Assembly (NCBI GenBank): GCA_009835515.1
Contig: VXXH01000101.1
Span: 1 to 16,478 of the forward strand
Length of the DNA stretch: 16,478 bases
Reading direction: 5' to 3'
Source: Candidatus Poribacteria bacterium
GTDB lineage: Bacteria; Poribacteria; WGA-4E; WGA-3G
Part shown: positions 14,633 through 16,478 of the stretch, in pieces
How positions within the stretch are numbered: position 1 is the stretch's first letter
Layout: the number at the start of each line of letters is the position of its first letter
Position numbers and translations under genes: made by a program
Notes under the pieces: generated by a model
Databases searched by the model: none
What the model saw: only the letters and a program-made list of their open reading frames with translations
Told to the model about the DNA's origin: nothing

Positions 14633-16478
14633 TTATTTTTCCTGTATTTTCAAATCTGCCCACCTTGTCGTGAGTTTGCCGCTTGCGGAGACGAGTCCTC
14701 TCATACGGACGGTTGCTAACTGCTTGCGGACCCCTGCATGCGAGATGTCCTCTATTTGGTAATAGTAGGCGACATTCGGTTTCGCGGTGGTATCTGTCCA
14801 TGTGTATGTATGGCGTTCACTACTTGTGCCTGCACCTTGAATCATTGTCGGGTTGACGACTTTGAATTCACCACTCTTTGTTGTGCTGCGGTAGATGTAA
14901 AAGCCAGCGTTGTCTACCTCTGACTCGGTTGTCCATTTGAGGACAACGCCTGCATCAGACAGTTCTGCTCGGAAATGGGATAAGGTGACAGGTAGTGGGG
15001 TGCGACGATCTTTGAGGTATATCTTGACATCCGGATTCTTTTCTAAAAGTTCAAGGAGTGGTTTTCTGTTCTTAATTGGGTTTTCCTCAAGGCGCAAGGT
15101 CTCAACGTTTATTAGCCCAGCGAGTGGACCGACATCGCTGATTTGGTTGTTCATGAGGTATAACTGGCGTAAATTCGTGAGTCCTGAAAGTGGGTTGACA
15201 TCATTAATTTGGTTAGAATAAAGCCATAACCAGTGTAAATTCGTGAGTCCTGCAAGTGGCGTAATATCGCTAATCTGGTTACCAGTGAGGTATAATCCAC
15301 CTAAATTGGTCAATCCTGCAAGTGGCGTAATGTCGCTGATTGGGTTATTTCTCACTTCTAACATACGCAAGTTCGTTAAAACTTTGAGAGGCGTTAGGTC
15401 GCGAATTTGTTGATTATCTGACAGGTTTAAGGCAATCAGTTTTGTCAACTGTGAGAGGGGTGTTATGTCCTTGATTTGATTACCTGTCAGCCTTAAGTCC
15501 CGCAAGTTCGAGTTCGTCAACTTTAAGAGGGGTGTTATGTCCTCGATTTGATTACCGTCTAGCCGTAAGTGACTCAGTTTCGTCAACTGTGAGAGGGGTG
15601 TTATGTCCTTGATTTGATTACCTGTCAGCCTTAAGTCAGACAGTTTCGTCAACTTTGAGAGGGGTGCTATGTCCTCGATCTGATTATTGTACAGGCCTAA
15701 GGAGCGCAGGTTGATTGCATATTCAAGACCTGTAAGGTCTGTTATCTGACGACCGGGGTTACTCCAATAACATATCCGCAGCCCTAACATATCCAGTTGG
15801 GTGATGGTGCTGTCTGGTGCTAATTCAAGGGCTTTGCGTATCGCCGCCGCTAAATTCGAATCGGGTATTGAGACAACCTCGGAGGAAGGCAGCACATCAA
15901 TAGGACGTACCTGAAATCCGTGATACTTGAAGTTTCCATGCCGATCTATAATCAGAAGCCCATACTTGCTTGTATTGCCTGAATCGAACGCATTCGTAAT
16001 AAATTCTACGGTACTGCTATAACCACTTAATTCCTTACATTCAACCAATCCGTCATCTCCTTGTGCGTCGAATATTACTTGATGGAGTCCATCAGTGTCG
16101 GATATATTAAATCGGAGGCGAATCGCCAGCGATTCGGCGGGGTTTGTTAGAAGCATTTGAACGCTTGTGTTATCGTTGATAGGCGTTGCGGTATCATTGA
16201 AATACTTATGTGCATCCAGCCACTTGGTGGTACAGGGTGACAATTCATTTCTGTTTCCTGGGCCGTAAGACATAATATAGATACTGTTTCGGAAATCGTG
16301 TGCCAATCCGAAGGCATGTCCAATTTCGTGTGCTATAGCTTCCCATGCATCCCTATAACGAACTCCACTGTCAAAGTTGGATGGAAATACCCATGCGCTC
16401 CCGCGTTCTGATACACCACTGCCGGTCCCTCCAACATCCGCTGCCCGTCCACTGGAATCATATCTATCTACCCAGATC
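14633..16478 (-). CDS. Secreted zinc metalloprotease with leucine-rich repeats, 5' end outside window
   Basis: The frame stays open to the right edge, so the N terminus is missing; 614 residues are visible. Counting from the first complete codon, residues 49-61 read AHEIGHAFGLAHD, the metzincin-type zinc motif H50-E51-x2-H54-x2-G57-x2-H60 with D61, and IMSYG (68-72) is the Met-turn. An apparent TTG start at 16306 would cut through this motif and is rejected. A beta-rich domain follows (about 105-195), then a cap (VSIPDSNLAAAIRKAL) and ten leucine-rich repeats of mostly 22 residues (about 255-477; pattern LTNL-x2-L-x-L-x2-NQI-x-DITPL), internalin-like. A C-terminal module (495-614) begins LPVTLSHFRAEL and includes VVLKWTTESEVDNAGFYIYR, fibronectin-III-like, ending GLVSASGKLTTRWADLK. 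Such a tail may sort or anchor the protein at the surface. Likely secreted or surface-bound; the target is unknown. Confidence 0.88.
   Translation of the reverse strand, partial: IWVDRYDSSGRAADVGGTGSGVSERGSAWVFPSNFDSGVRYRDAWEAIAHEIGHAFGLAHDFRNSIYIMSYGPGNRNELSPCTTKWLDAHKYFNDTATPINDNTSVQMLLTNPAESLAIRLRFNISDTDGLHQVIFDAQGDDGLVECKELSGYSSTVEFITNAFDSGNTSKYGLLIIDRHGNFKYHGFQVRPIDVLPSSEVVSIPDSNLAAAIRKALELAPDSTITQLDMLGLRICYWSNPGRQITDLTGLEYAINLRSLGLYNNQIEDIAPLSKLTKLSDLRLTGNQIKDITPLSQLTKLSHLRLDGNQIEDITPLLKLTNSNLRDLRLTGNQIKDITPLSQLTKLIALNLSDNQQIRDLTPLKVLTNLRMLEVRNNPISDITPLAGLTNLGGLYLTGNQISDITPLAGLTNLHWLWLYSNQINDVNPLSGLTNLRQLYLMNNQISDVGPLAGLINVETLRLEENPIKNRKPLLELLEKNPDVKIYLKDRRTPLPVTLSHFRAELSDAGVVLKWTTESEVDNAGFYIYRSTTKSGEFKVVNPTMIQGAGTSSERHTYTWTDTTAKPNVAYYYQIEDISHAGVRKQLATVRMRGLVSASGKLTTRWADLKIQEK
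15017..15715 (-). repeat. Leucine-rich repeat coding array with two identical 56-bp segments
   Basis: Ten LRR units of 66 bp (two of them 69 and 72 bp) are visible in the metalloprotease gene. Units 2 and 4 share an identical 56-bp DNA segment (15444-15499 and 15582-15637), 138 bp apart. Identity at third codon positions too suggests recent duplication or gene conversion inside the array. Confidence 0.8.

Noticed and set aside
16304..16306. TTG start for the LRR protein
   Set aside because: The frame is open upstream to the window edge and the TTG lies within the zinc motif HEIGHAFGLAHD.

Overview
The window reads as a piece of a Gram-negative bacterial chromosome with moderate GC content. 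Lipoproteins, Sec signal peptides and an ECF sigma/anti-sigma/HtrA-like cluster point to an organism with an envelope stress system. The gene families (FGE-like/sialidase fusion, PhyH-family dioxygenase, UxaA-family dehydratase, metalloprotease with leucine-rich repeats and a shared C-terminal module), together with many short palindromic repeats, resemble Candidatus Poribacteria (sponge-associated or marine) genomes. That assignment is inference from remembered family style; no rRNA or marker gene is present to prove it.

Layout. (1) 1-211: a strong sigma70-type promoter. (2) 212-4256, plus strand: an FGE-like/sialidase fusion, a PhyH-type dioxygenase one base later, and a membrane-anchored two-HKD phospholipase D-like protein. 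(3) 4262-6836, minus strand: ECF sigma factor, zinc-finger anti-sigma factor and an HtrA/DegP-like PDZ protein, converging on the previous genes. A tandem 84-bp repeat with a REP-like hairpin core lies between the anti-sigma and HtrA-like genes. (4) 6837-7293: a gene-free divergent region full of inverted repeats. (5) 7294-10951, plus strand: class I O-methyltransferase-like protein, an unusually long (897 aa) UxaA-family protein with a duplicated core and a palindromic repeat inserted in frame, and a HicB-like protein without a HicA partner. (6) 10993-11092: a 100-bp MITE-like element with perfect 12-bp terminal inverted repeats. (7) 11115-11900, plus strand: a crotonase-family protein that lacks both hydratase glutamates. 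(8) 11990-16478, minus strand: a block of exported proteins (small signal-peptide protein, lipoprotein, large putative lipoprotein, and a zinc metalloprotease/LRR protein cut by the right edge).

How the genes may work together. Block 2 could act on sugars or glycans, although the fusion lacks the canonical FGE cysteine pair. Block 3 has the logic of an envelope stress regulon: sigma factor, its membrane anti-sigma, and a periplasmic PDZ protein. The HtrA-like protein has Phe at the catalytic His position, so it is more likely a sensor or chaperone than a protease. Block 5 looks like sugar-acid catabolism. Block 8 looks like cell-surface or secreted machinery of unknown purpose.

The most notable points are the His-less HtrA homologue in a sigma/anti-sigma operon, the UxaA duplication whose two halves have lost different motifs, and several short palindromic elements, some beginning with GTAG, one of them inside a coding sequence.
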